From assembly GCA_002422505.1 (NCBI GenBank), contig DIVX01000027.1, positions 1-9,891 of the forward strand: 9,891 bases of DNA, in the 5' to 3' direction. This stretch comes from Desulfovibrio sp. UBA6121. Lineage in GTDB: Bacteria > Desulfobacterota > Desulfovibrionia > Desulfovibrionales > Desulfovibrionaceae. Below the pieces are notes generated by a model. That model was not told the origin of the DNA. It saw nothing but the letters and a program-made list of their open reading frames with translations, and made no database searches. This document shows, in pieces, positions 1-5,933 of the stretch (position 1 is the first letter of the stretch; each line of letters begins with the position of its first letter). A program made the position numbers and the translations under genes.

Positions 1-2
1 AG

Positions 3-338
3 CTGCGCTGCCCCGACCCGGCCGCGAACCCCTACCTCACCTTCGCCGTCATGCTTGCCGCCGGGCTCAAGGGCATGGAGCAGAATTACGTGCTGCCCGA
101 CCCCGTCGAGGCCGACATCTTCCACATGGACCAGGAGACCCTCGACCACCACGGCATCACCTCCCTGCCGGGCAGCCTGTTTGAGGCCGCGGAGGAGATG
201 AAGAAAAGCGAGTTGGTGCGCGAGACCCTGGGCGACCACATCTTCACCAAGCTTTACGAGAACAAGATCATGGAGTGGGACCGCTACCGCACCCAGGTTA
301 CGCAGTACGAGATCGACCGCTATCTGCCCGTGCTGTAA
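3..338 (+). CDS. glnA: Glutamine synthetase type I, C-terminal part (5' end outside window)
   Basis: This is the last 111 codons of a glutamine synthetase, which makes glutamine from glutamate, ammonia and ATP in the cytosol. The reading frame is open from base 3, with the family block LRCPDPAANPYLTF at the very start, and it ends at TAA 336-338. The C-terminal blocks ITSLPGSLFEAAEEM, LGDHIF and EWDRYRTQVTQYEIDRYL resemble Bacillus-type GSI-alpha enzymes. At the place where GSI-beta enzymes carry the adenylylated tyrosine (NLYDLPP) this protein has ADIFHMDQ, with Phe instead of Tyr, so control by adenylylation at that site looks unlikely. The start and active-site N-terminal part lie outside the window. 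The gene converges on the aroL-aroC operon, with IS481 remnants and a hairpin in between. Confidence 0.95.
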   Translation: MRCPDPAANPYLTFAVMLAAGLKGMEQNYVLPDPVEADIFHMDQETLDHHGITSLPGSLFEAAEEMKKSELVRETLGDHIFTKLYENKIMEWDRYRTQVTQYEIDRYLPVL

Positions 339-387
339 CGGCGGGCGGGCCAACCCGGCGGGCGGCGCCGCCGGTGTGGCCCATGGG

Positions 388-413
388 CGCGCAGGGCCTG
401 CAAGGCCTGCGCG
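388..413. repeat. GC-rich inverted repeat downstream of glnA
   Basis: An 8-bp perfect stem (CGCGCAGG 388-395 with CCTGCGCG 406-413) could extend inward by three more pairs past a bulged G. Only TCT follows, so it is a poor intrinsic terminator on its own. It may add to 3'-end structure of the glnA mRNA, or be chance in GC-rich DNA. Confidence 0.3.
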
Positions 414-431
414 TCTGGCGGGTGGTATTCA

Positions 432-563
432 GAAAGAGCCAGCGGGACGCCCCGCTGGCTCTTTGCATGCGACGACTACAGGAATACGCCTGCGTTACAA
501 GGCAGGCCGCGAATCAGCCGAAGTGAGGCGGGAGTGCACAATGTCGTGCACCTTCACAGCTAG
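432..563 (+). pseudogene. IS481-family transposase remnant A (C-terminal end, degenerate)
   Basis: Read in frame from 432, this piece gives ERASGTPRWL, then DYRNTPALQ, GRPRISRSEA and GVHNVVHLHS, ending at TAG 561-563. It aligns without gaps, at a constant offset of 205 bases, to remnant B; I count about 101 of 136 identical bases over 432-567 versus 637-772. Nothing convincing of the transposase remains upstream of about 432, though the ATTCA at 427-431 and possibly weaker similarity back to about 404 may belong to it. It has no start and no catalytic residues, so it is not functional. The terminator hairpin has arisen within it. Confidence 0.75.
433..464. terminator. Hairpin, probably a bidirectional terminator for glnA and the aroL-aroC operon
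   Basis: A perfect 14-bp stem (AAAGAGCCAGCGGG, 433-446) pairs with CCCGCTGGCTCTTT (451-464) across the 4-base loop ACGC. The stem opens with three A and closes with three T, so it has the same form read from either strand. It sits between convergent transcription units, where a shared terminator is expected. The T-run is short (three T, part of the stem), which lowers confidence in strong Rho-independent function. The hairpin lies inside the left IS481 remnant: its right arm is the conserved transposase-coding stretch CCCGCTGGCTC, also found at 656-666. Confidence 0.65.
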
Positions 564-567
564 CGGC
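534..567. repeat. IS481-type right terminal repeat of remnant A with CTAG target
   Basis: This 34-base stretch matches 739-772 at 32 of 34 positions. In the IS481 family the right inverted repeat overlaps the codons for the transposase C-terminus and ends in ...CACA. Here TTCACA is followed at once by GCTAGC (559-564), which fits the NCTAGN target known for IS481 itself. GTGCAC-AATGTC-GTGCAC inside the repeat forms a dyad that may be part of the transposase binding site. Confidence 0.6.
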
Positions 568-768
568 AAGGCCGAGCGCTTCATTCAGACGGCGCTGCGC
601 GAGTGGGCCTACGCCGCCAGCTACGCCCATTCAAACGAAAGAGCCAACGAGTTGCCCCGCTGGCTCCACGAATATAACTTCTACAGAAATCACTTAGCGT
701 TACAAAACAAGCCGCCCATCAGCCGATTCGAACGGGTTGTGCACAACGTCGTGCACCTCCACAGCTAG
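565..768 (+). pseudogene. IS481-family transposase remnant B (C-terminal 67 residues)
   Basis: The frame from GGC at 565 to TAG 766-768 encodes GKAERFIQTALREWAYA, then YAHSNERANELPRWLHEYNF, YRNHLALQNKPPISRF and VVHNVVHLHS. GKAERFIQTALREWAY and the PPISR...LHS ending are characteristic of the C-terminal part of the DDE integrase domain of IS481-family transposases. The rest of the element (N-terminal HTH, first catalytic Asp residues and left inverted repeat) is absent. The stretch is lower in GC than its neighbours around 665-710, consistent with foreign origin. An ATG at 541 would add eight residues from the end of remnant A, but that join is artificial. Confidence 0.85.
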
Positions 769-772
769 CGGC
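739..772. repeat. IS481-type right terminal repeat of remnant B with CTAG target
   Basis: This is the second copy of the 534-567 sequence, differing at two bases (T to C twice). The element end reads TCCACA at 758-763 and is followed by GCTAGC (764-769). The CTAG core supplies the stop codon of the remnant on the + strand (TAG 766-768) and, read on the other strand, the stop of aroC (765-767). The direct pair 534-567/739-772 is the best conserved part of the longer 432-567/637-772 duplication. Confidence 0.6.
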
Positions 773-1823
773 CCACCCGGCGCTGCAACAGCGCAAAGTC
801 CGCCAGGGTCAACAGGACCATGGCCTTCAACACCGGCACAATGCGCGGAATGGCGCAAATGTCGTGCCTGCCGCCGATGGTGATGCTGGCGGCCTCGCCC
901 TTGGCGTTCACGGTCTGCTGCGGCAGGGCGATGGACGGAATGGGCTTCACCGCTGCGCGCACGATGATTTCCTGCCCGCTGGACATGCCGCCCAGAATGC
1001 CGCCTGCGTTGTTGGACAAGAAGCCGTCCGGGCTCATGGGGTCGTTGTTGGTGCTGCCGGTAAGGCGCGCGGCGGCGAAGCCAGCGCCCACCTCTACACC
1101 CTTCACCGCGCCCACGCCCATGAGGGCGTATGCCAGGCGCGCGTCGAGCTTGTCGAACACCGGTTCGCCCAGGCCTGCGGGCACGCCGGAAATGCGCAGC
1201 TCCACCACGCCGCCCAGGGTGTCGCCCGCGCTTTTCACGCTGCGCACGCGCTCTTCCCACTGGGGCACGCTGTCGGCATCGGCGCTGAAAAAGGGCCGCG
1301 CCAGCGCGCCGTCAAAGTCGCGTCCCTGCGCGGCAATGCCGCCCAACTCCACAGTGGCCGCGCAAACCTCGATGCCCTGGGTGCGCAAGAATTCCTGGGC
1401 AATGGCCCCCCCCGCCACGCGGGAAACCGTTTCCCGACCGGAGGAGCGCCCGCCGCCGCGGTAGTCGCGCCTGCCGAACTTGGCGTCGTAGCCCAGGTCC
1501 GCATGGCCGGGCCGGTACACGTTCATGATGGCCGAGTAGTCGCCGGAGCGCTGGCCTTCGTTCATGATGACGAAGCCGATGGGCGTGCCGGTGCTTTGCC
1601 CCTCGAACACGCCGGAAAGCAGCCGCACCGTGTCGGATTCCTTGCGGGCCGTGGCGGCCAGCCCGCCCTGGCCGGGCTTGCGGCGGTCCAGCTCCTGCTG
1701 GATGATTTCCTCCGACAGGGGCAGGCCAGGCGGGCAGCCTTCCACAACGCCGCCCAGGCCCGCGCCGTGGGACTCGCCAAAGGTGCACAGGCGAAACAGG
1801 GTGCCAAAGGTGTTGCCGCTCAT
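765..1823 (-). CDS. aroC: Chorismate synthase
   Basis: AroC converts 5-enolpyruvylshikimate-3-phosphate to chorismate with loss of phosphate, the last common step of aromatic amino acid synthesis; it needs reduced FMN and acts in the cytosol. The 352-residue product shows the three family signatures: GESHGAGLGGVVEG at 16-29 with His19, GRSSGRETVSRVAGGAI at 125-141, and RHDICAIPRIVPVLKAM at 319-335, where the usual Glu near the end is Lys. The conserved RPGHAD with His107 and RRKPG at 48-52 are also present. The start is ATG 1823-1821, preceded by AAGGAC; an in-frame extension to 2159 is only open frame antisense of no family likeness. It lies 16 bases after the kinase stop and is the last gene of the operon. 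Its TAG lies inside the CTAG insertion site of an IS481 remnant. Confidence 0.96.
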   Translation of the reverse strand: MSGNTFGTLFRLCTFGESHGAGLGGVVEGCPPGLPLSEEIIQQELDRRKPGQGGLAATARKESDTVRLLSGVFEGQSTGTPIGFVIMNEGQRSGDYSAIMNVYRPGHADLGYDAKFGRRDYRGGGRSSGRETVSRVAGGAIAQEFLRTQGIEVCAATVELGGIAAQGRDFDGALARPFFSADADSVPQWEERVRSVKSAGDTLGGVVELRISGVPAGLGEPVFDKLDARLAYALMGVGAVKGVEVGAGFAAARLTGSTNNDPMSPDGFLSNNAGGILGGMSSGQEIIVRAAVKPIPSIALPQQTVNAKGEAASITIGGRHDICAIPRIVPVLKAMVLLTLADFALLQRRVGR

Positions 1824-1839
1824 GTTTCCGTCCTTGTTC

Positions 1840-3015
1840 TTACGATGATTGCAGAAAATCCAGGCAGGCCTGGGCTCCGGCCTCGAAGTCCGAGCCGCCG
1901 GAAAGCTCCAGCACGGGCACGCCCGCCAGGGCCTGCAGGTGCGCTTCCGGCGTAAGGCGGGCCGTGGCCAGGGCCTGGGGCAGGTAAAACACGCCCGGCG
2001 GCTTGCGCAGGGCCTCCAGCAGATCGGGCCGCTGGGCCAGCTCCACGCGCCGGGGCAGCGCCGCGCCGCCCCCGTGCCGCCAGTTGAGCACCACCAGCCC
2101 GGCCAGGGGCGCGGCCAGCCGAAACCTGCTGCGCGCCGGGGGTGGCGAGTGTTGCGCACCGCCAGGGCCGAAGCACTCGTCGATGCAGGCGTCGAACTTG
2201 TCCTCCACGGCGTACAGGGCGGCAGGCGGCAGGCCCGCGTAGCTCTCGCGCAGGGCGGCGGGCAGGGCGGCGGCCAAAAGCGGCGCCAGCTCCGGGTTGC
2301 CCAGGGCCGTGCCGGGGTTCAGGCGCGGGTGCTTGGGAATGCCGTGCAGCAGGGGGCAGGCCCCTGGCCGGGGCTCCACCAGCACCCGGTCGTTGCTCAA
2401 AAAGTCGCAGCCGCGCGCCACCAGGTGCAGGGCCAGGGTGCTTTTGCCCATGCCCGCAAAGCCGCACAGGGCCAGTGCCGCGCCGCCCTGTTCCGGGGGC
2501 AGGGCCACACCGGCGGCATGGCCCAGCGCCCAGCCCTGGGCCACGCGGCGCTCCATGTACCGGGCGCACAAGAAGTTCACCAGCTGGTTGCGCTGCCGCG
2601 CGCAGGGCCCCACGGCGATATTGAGCGCCCCAGCGCCGCCGAAAAGAAACAGCATGCCCGTGGCCTGCTTGCGCACCAGCCGCCCGCCACCACCGCCCGC
2701 CGCGCCGGGCAACTCGGCGGAGCGTTCCTTGTCCGGCCTTTTGCCGGGCAGATGCCGGCGCACGGCCAGCTCCACGGGTGGCTCCTCCACGGGGCCGTCT
2801 AAAAACAGAAATTCCAGGTCCGCCGGGTGGGAATCCTCGGCCACAAAGGGCGCGAAATAGCGGCGCAGGTCGTCGGCGATGGCCGCGTTGTTGGTGCGCA
2901 CGGCAAGGTGCAGCTCCTCCAGCCGCAGGCGCAGGCCAAAGGGCGCGGGCTCGCGTCTGGCGTAGCTTTGCGCCAGGGCGTCGAAGCTTGCGGGCGTGGA
3001 CGCGGGCGCGCTCAC
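1840..3015 (-). CDS. HprK-related kinase B (GAK system)
   Basis: The 391-residue product belongs to the HprK-related P-loop kinases, relatives of HPr kinase/phosphorylase, and matches the type called HprK-related kinase B in GAK clusters. What is seen: a Walker A loop CGFAGMGKST at 184-193, the following helix LALHLVARG, and FLSNDRVLVEP around Asp209, equivalent to the metal-binding ADD segment of HprK. An N-terminal domain of about 120 residues precedes it, with a Gly-rich stretch at 104-111, and a C-terminal part runs to residue 391. No PTS genes are near, so HPr is not an obvious substrate. The start chosen is GTG 3015-3013, which overlaps the TGA stop of the upstream ATP-grasp gene (GTGA) and has GGAG eight bases before it. 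The open frame continues upstream to 3357 but only as a shadow of the ATP-grasp gene. The reaction and target are unknown. Confidence 0.85.
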   Translation of the reverse strand: MSAPASTPASFDALAQSYARREPAPFGLRLRLEELHLAVRTNNAAIADDLRRYFAPFVAEDSHPADLEFLFLDGPVEEPPVELAVRRHLPGKRPDKERSAELPGAAGGGGGRLVRKQATGMLFLFGGAGALNIAVGPCARQRNQLVNFLCARYMERRVAQGWALGHAAGVALPPEQGGAALALCGFAGMGKSTLALHLVARGCDFLSNDRVLVEPRPGACPLLHGIPKHPRLNPGTALGNPELAPLLAAALPAALRESYAGLPPAALYAVEDKFDACIDECFGPGGAQHSPPPARSRFRLAAPLAGLVVLNWRHGGGAALPRRVELAQRPDLLEALRKPPGVFYLPQALATARLTPEAHLQALAGVPVLELSGGSDFEAGAQACLDFLQSS

Positions 3016-3962
3016 CGGGCCAGCTCCGCCAGCACATGCGCGCTGAAGGCTGCGGCCACGTCCATGCCGCGCGCGGCAAGCAGGCCCCGGAACCCGCCAA
3101 AGGCCGAGACCTCGAAAATGTACGGGCCGTCCTCGGTCAGGGCCACGTCCACGCAGGTGAAGTCGAGCCCGAAGGGCGCTTGGGCGCGCTGCGCCAGCTC
3201 GATGATCTCCTGCGGCGGGTCGAAGGAGGCGTAGCGCCCGCCCGTGGCCGTGCTGGTGCTCCAGCCTGCGCCGCCCGCAGCCGCCCCGCCCGCAGCCGAG
3301 GACTCCGGGCCGGAGCGCCGGGCATAGGTGCCCAGGTACGCGCCGCCCAAAAAGCACACGCCCAGGTCCTGGCCGCGCAGGTCCAGCGCCTTCTGGATGT
3401 ACAGCACCGGGTTCTGCGCGCGGAAGCCTTCCAGGGCGCGGGCCAGCTCGCTGGCGTCCAGGGCCTCGGCGTCCAGCAGGGCCATGCCGCGCGCCTTGGA
3501 GGTGAACAGCGGCTTGAGCACCGCGCGGCCATAGCCGCGCACTGCGTCCAGGGCCTGGGCGGGGTCCTCGGTGACGGTGGTGGGCGGCAGGGGCATGCCC
3601 GCACCCGCCAGGGTCACGCTACAGGCCAGGCGGTCCACCAGGCGCAGAATGCGCTCCGGCTGGGAGAACACGCGCACCCCGCAGGCGGCGGGCACGCGCA
3701 GCATTTCCAGGCGGTCGATCATCTGCGGAGCATAATTGGCCGCAACCTTTTTGACGCACAGGGCGTCCAGGGCGCAAAGGTCCAGCAGCCGCCCCTGGGC
3801 GGTTGGGCAAAGCAGGCGCGGGGCCTTGCCCTCGGCCGGGGCCAGGTCCAGCCGCGCCTGGTCCAGGTTCACCAGCAGGCGTTCCCCGGTGGCCCGGCCC
3901 ATGGCGTCGGCCAGGGTTTCCGACGACCAGGCCCCGTGGATGCCGACGACAGCGATGCGCAT
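3012..3962 (-). CDS. ATP-grasp enzyme (GAK system)
   Basis: The 316-residue product resembles RimK/GshB-like ATP-grasp proteins, which join a carboxylate to an amine or thiol via an acyl-phosphate, and fits the GAK-type ATP-grasp family. Visible features are the N-terminal MRIAVVGIHGAWSSETLADA, the nucleotide-binding strand AVLKPLFTSKARGM (147-160, Lys150), VLYIQKALDLRGQD (186-199) and the metal-binding end VDVALTEDGPYIFEVSAFGG (271-290, Glu284). Ser stands where RimK-like enzymes have the Asn of EVN. An Ala/Gly/Ser run at 221-233 comes from a short tandem duplication. ATG 3962 is preferred because AAAAGG lies eight bases upstream; the in-frame ATG at 3980, three codons past the PhoU-APH stop, lacks a usable site. 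It overlaps the kinase gene by the GTGA junction. Substrate unknown. Confidence 0.85.
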   Translation of the reverse strand: MRIAVVGIHGAWSSETLADAMGRATGERLLVNLDQARLDLAPAEGKAPRLLCPTAQGRLLDLCALDALCVKKVAANYAPQMIDRLEMLRVPAACGVRVFSQPERILRLVDRLACSVTLAGAGMPLPPTTVTEDPAQALDAVRGYGRAVLKPLFTSKARGMALLDAEALDASELARALEGFRAQNPVLYIQKALDLRGQDLGVCFLGGAYLGTYARRSGPESSAAGGAAAGGAGWSTSTATGGRYASFDPPQEIIELAQRAQAPFGLDFTCVDVALTEDGPYIFEVSAFGGFRGLLAARGMDVAAAFSAHVLAELAR

Positions 3963-3970
3963 GGCGTGTG

Positions 3971-3976
3971 CCTTTT
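3971..3976 (-). promoter_or_regulatory. Ribosome binding site deciding the ATP-grasp start
   Basis: On the - strand AAAAGG lies eight bases before ATG 3962 and after ATG 3980. Before ATG 3980 there is only TAGG two bases away, too close for normal pairing. This favours the shorter 316-residue product over the 322-residue one. Confidence 0.55.
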
Positions 3977-3983
3977 TCATGGC

Positions 3984-5639
3984 CTAGTAGAACAGGATGG
4001 GCCGGGGCAGGCGGTAGTCTTCCCAGGGCTTGTCCTGATGGGCCGAAAGGCCCTCCATGAGGTACTGGGCGCGCAGGAACATTTCCCGCGCGAAATCGTA
4101 ATTGAGCTCGAAGCGCGTGCTGGTGGTGAGCGAGCGCGCCAGCCCCAGAGCCAGCCGGGCCTGCCACGCGCCGTCGCCGATGTCGTCGGCGAACTCGGCT
4201 GCGTAGTCGTAGAACGAGCCGATCATGTGGTTGATGCGCCGCCTTAAGCCGGGTTCGAAGATGGGAATGCGGAAGAAGGAGACGAGGAACACCGAGGCGT
4301 CCTGCACGAAGTCGCCCCGGCGGGTGCGGTGCAGGTCCACGTAGTGCACGCGCGGCGCGCCCTGGTCGAAGACGATGTTGTTGGCGTTGAAGTCGCCATG
4401 CAGCAGCACGGTCATGGGCGCGCGCAGCGAGGCCTCCAGGGTGCGGCAGCGGGCCACCAGCTCCTCTGTGCTGGGGATGGAGACAGCGCCCAGGCTGCGC
4501 GCCGGGCGGAAGAAGTCCGGGTGCACGTGGCGCACGGCGGCCAGCCGCTCGGAAAGCTGGGCCATGGCGTCCAGCGGGGCCTCGCCCAGTTCCAGGGTGG
4601 AGCGCCAAATGTCGCCCACGGTCTGTTCGAACACGAAAATCGCGTCCTCTAAAATGTCCTCGCGCGCGGTGAGCACCACCTCTGTCCAGGTGCAGCCGGG
4701 CAAAAATTCCACCAGCATGGAGGCGCTGTCGCCTTCCTCGTGGTAGCTGAAGATGCGCGGCCCGGTGCCCGGCGAAACGCGCGCCCAAAGCTCCAGGTTC
4801 TCGCGCTCGCGGCGGATCTTCTTGAGGTTGCCCTCCTTGAAGATGCCGCCCTGGGTGGGGTCTGGCGGGGTGCCCGCCGCGCTGTCCTTGTGGCTTACCC
4901 GGCCAATGCGGCAGCCGGAGCGCGTGCCCCAGATGGAGCGGAAATCAATGTCGTCCAGGTCGCCCTCGAAGCCGGTTTTGGAAAGGGTTTGCTGCAGGGC
5001 CTGGAACTGCTCTATCTTGATCTTTTCGCCGATGACGGAAAAAAGCAGGGCCTCGCCGATGTTCAGCAGCGAATCGCCGATGCGCTCCAGGTAGCGGAAG
5101 ATGAAGATGGCCGTGACGCCGTTCTGCACGTCGCGCCCCTGGCGCAGCTCCTCCATCAGCGCGTCGAAGGCCTCCTTGTACAGGCGGTCCAGGTCGAACT
5201 CCGCCCGGCAGATGCCGAGCGCCCCGTTGACCTCCGCCCGGGAGCGCACCTCAAGGATGCGCGAAAGCCCTTCCTCGATGATGTCGAACAGCGGGCCGGG
5301 GTTCTGGCGCTCCAGCACGCTCAAATCTTTGAGGTAGCGCATTTGCCCGGCGATGTTCACGCAGTAGTCGGCTATGCGCTCCAGATTGGCGGAGATGATC
5401 TGCAGGCCGCGGATGCGGTCGATGTCGCGCTTGGAAAGGCCGCGCGCGCTGTGGATGCGCGAGTAGCACTTGTCCTCCACGATGTTCTTGAGGTTGTCGA
5501 TGTAGTCGTCGCGGGAGACTACCTTGTCGTAAAGCGCATGGGTGGGCGCGGCCACAAAGGCCCGCGTGTCGCTCATCTGGCTGGTTACCTCAAGCACCAG
5601 AAAGCGGAAATTCTCCTCCAAACCCTCCAGGCCGTTCAT
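3984..5639 (-). CDS. PhoU domain fused to an APH-like kinase domain
   Basis: This 551-residue protein has two parts. Residues 1-215 form a PhoU-type helical domain with the paired metal-cluster motifs ANLERIADYCVNIAG (Glu87-Asp91) and RYLERIGDSLLNIGE (Glu185-Asp189), one in each three-helix repeat. Residues about 262-545 look like an aminoglycoside phosphotransferase/choline kinase fold: GGIFKEGNLKKIRRERENL (264-282, Lys and Glu candidates for ATP binding), hinge SMLVEFLPG (307-315), catalytic loop LLHGDFNANNIVF (412-424, Asp416, Asn421) and metal-binding VDLHRTRRGDF (434-444, Asp435). PhoU proteins usually act with PhoR and the Pst transporter, but no such genes are near. The start is ATG 5639, one base after the amphi-Trp TGA, with GAGG six bases upstream; a GTG at 5666 inside the previous gene is less likely. 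No membrane segment or signal peptide is evident. Substrate unknown. Confidence 0.87.
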   Translation of the reverse strand: MNGLEGLEENFRFLVLEVTSQMSDTRAFVAAPTHALYDKVVSRDDYIDNLKNIVEDKCYSRIHSARGLSKRDIDRIRGLQIISANLERIADYCVNIAGQMRYLKDLSVLERQNPGPLFDIIEEGLSRILEVRSRAEVNGALGICRAEFDLDRLYKEAFDALMEELRQGRDVQNGVTAIFIFRYLERIGDSLLNIGEALLFSVIGEKIKIEQFQALQQTLSKTGFEGDLDDIDFRSIWGTRSGCRIGRVSHKDSAAGTPPDPTQGGIFKEGNLKKIRRERENLELWARVSPGTGPRIFSYHEEGDSASMLVEFLPGCTWTEVVLTAREDILEDAIFVFEQTVGDIWRSTLELGEAPLDAMAQLSERLAAVRHVHPDFFRPARSLGAVSIPSTEELVARCRTLEASLRAPMTVLLHGDFNANNIVFDQGAPRVHYVDLHRTRRGDFVQDASVFLVSFFRIPIFEPGLRRRINHMIGSFYDYAAEFADDIGDGAWQARLALGLARSLTTSTRFELNYDFAREMFLRAQYLMEGLSAHQDKPWEDYRLPRPILFY

Positions 5640-5640
5640 G

Positions 5641-5913
5641 TCAGGCCTCGATCTTGAGGGTTTCACCGGCCCTGGGGGCGTCGTCCTCCGGGCAGCGCCA
5701 GGAGATGGTCAGCGAGAGCCGGCCGGAGCCGCCGCGCTTCCTGGCCTTCACGGCGAAGGTCAAGAGTTCCGAGGGCTGGAGCACGAACTCCTCCTGCCCG
5801 GCGGAAACAAGCAGCCGCCCCTTGCGCAGGCCGTCCATCACGGCCTCCAGGTACGCGCGGATGCTCTCGGCGTCCTGCATGGATTCAAACACGAATTTCT
5901 GGTCGTAGCCCAT
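5641..5913 (-). CDS. Amphi-Trp domain protein (GAK system)
   Basis: The 90-residue product is almost entirely one amphi-Trp domain, a small alpha/beta domain named for an amphipathic strand ending in Trp. The pattern is KFVFESMQDAESIRAYLEAV (6-25), the turn GLRKGRL (28-34), EEFVLQPSELLTFAVKARKR (41-60) and the closing strand RLSLTISW (65-72, Trp72), followed by an 18-residue charged tail. It is probably a cytosolic binding or carrier module; no catalytic residues are apparent. AAAGGGGGG precedes the ATG by a few bases, a strong ribosome site. It starts 20 bases after the PHP gene stop, and its TGA is one base from the PhoU-APH ATG, which suggests translational coupling. Confidence 0.88.
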   Translation of the reverse strand: MGYDQKFVFESMQDAESIRAYLEAVMDGLRKGRLLVSAGQEEFVLQPSELLTFAVKARKRGGSGRLSLTISWRCPEDDAPRAGETLKIEA

Positions 5914-5933
5914 GAGCCCCCCTTTGTCCGCGC

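Noticed and set aside
372..385. TGTGGCCC as a possible left terminal repeat of an IS481 element
   Set aside because: Only TGTGG matches the right end read in reverse; too short to support in this composition.
541..768. A 75-codon reading frame that could be called a small transposase gene
   Set aside because: Its first eight codons come from the end of remnant A out of frame; only a C-terminal piece of the transposase is present, so it is scored as a pseudogene.
864..1955. Long + strand open frame opposite aroC
   Set aside because: It is the complement of a clear chorismate synthase gene and shows no family motif.
1824..2159. N-terminal extension of aroC to 2159
   Set aside because: The extra part overlaps the kinase gene in another frame and has no family likeness; ATG 1823 with AAGGAC fits the normal AroC N-terminus.
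2778..4247. Long + strand open frame (489 codons) opposite the kinase and ATP-grasp genes
   Set aside because: Its composition (Arg, Gly, Gln, His, Ala) has no domain likeness and it is antisense to three convincing genes; GC-rich codon bias opens such frames.
3984..5639. Simple call as the Pho regulon regulator PhoU
   Set aside because: No pst or phoR genes are near and the protein carries a second kinase-like half, so the standard role cannot be assumed.
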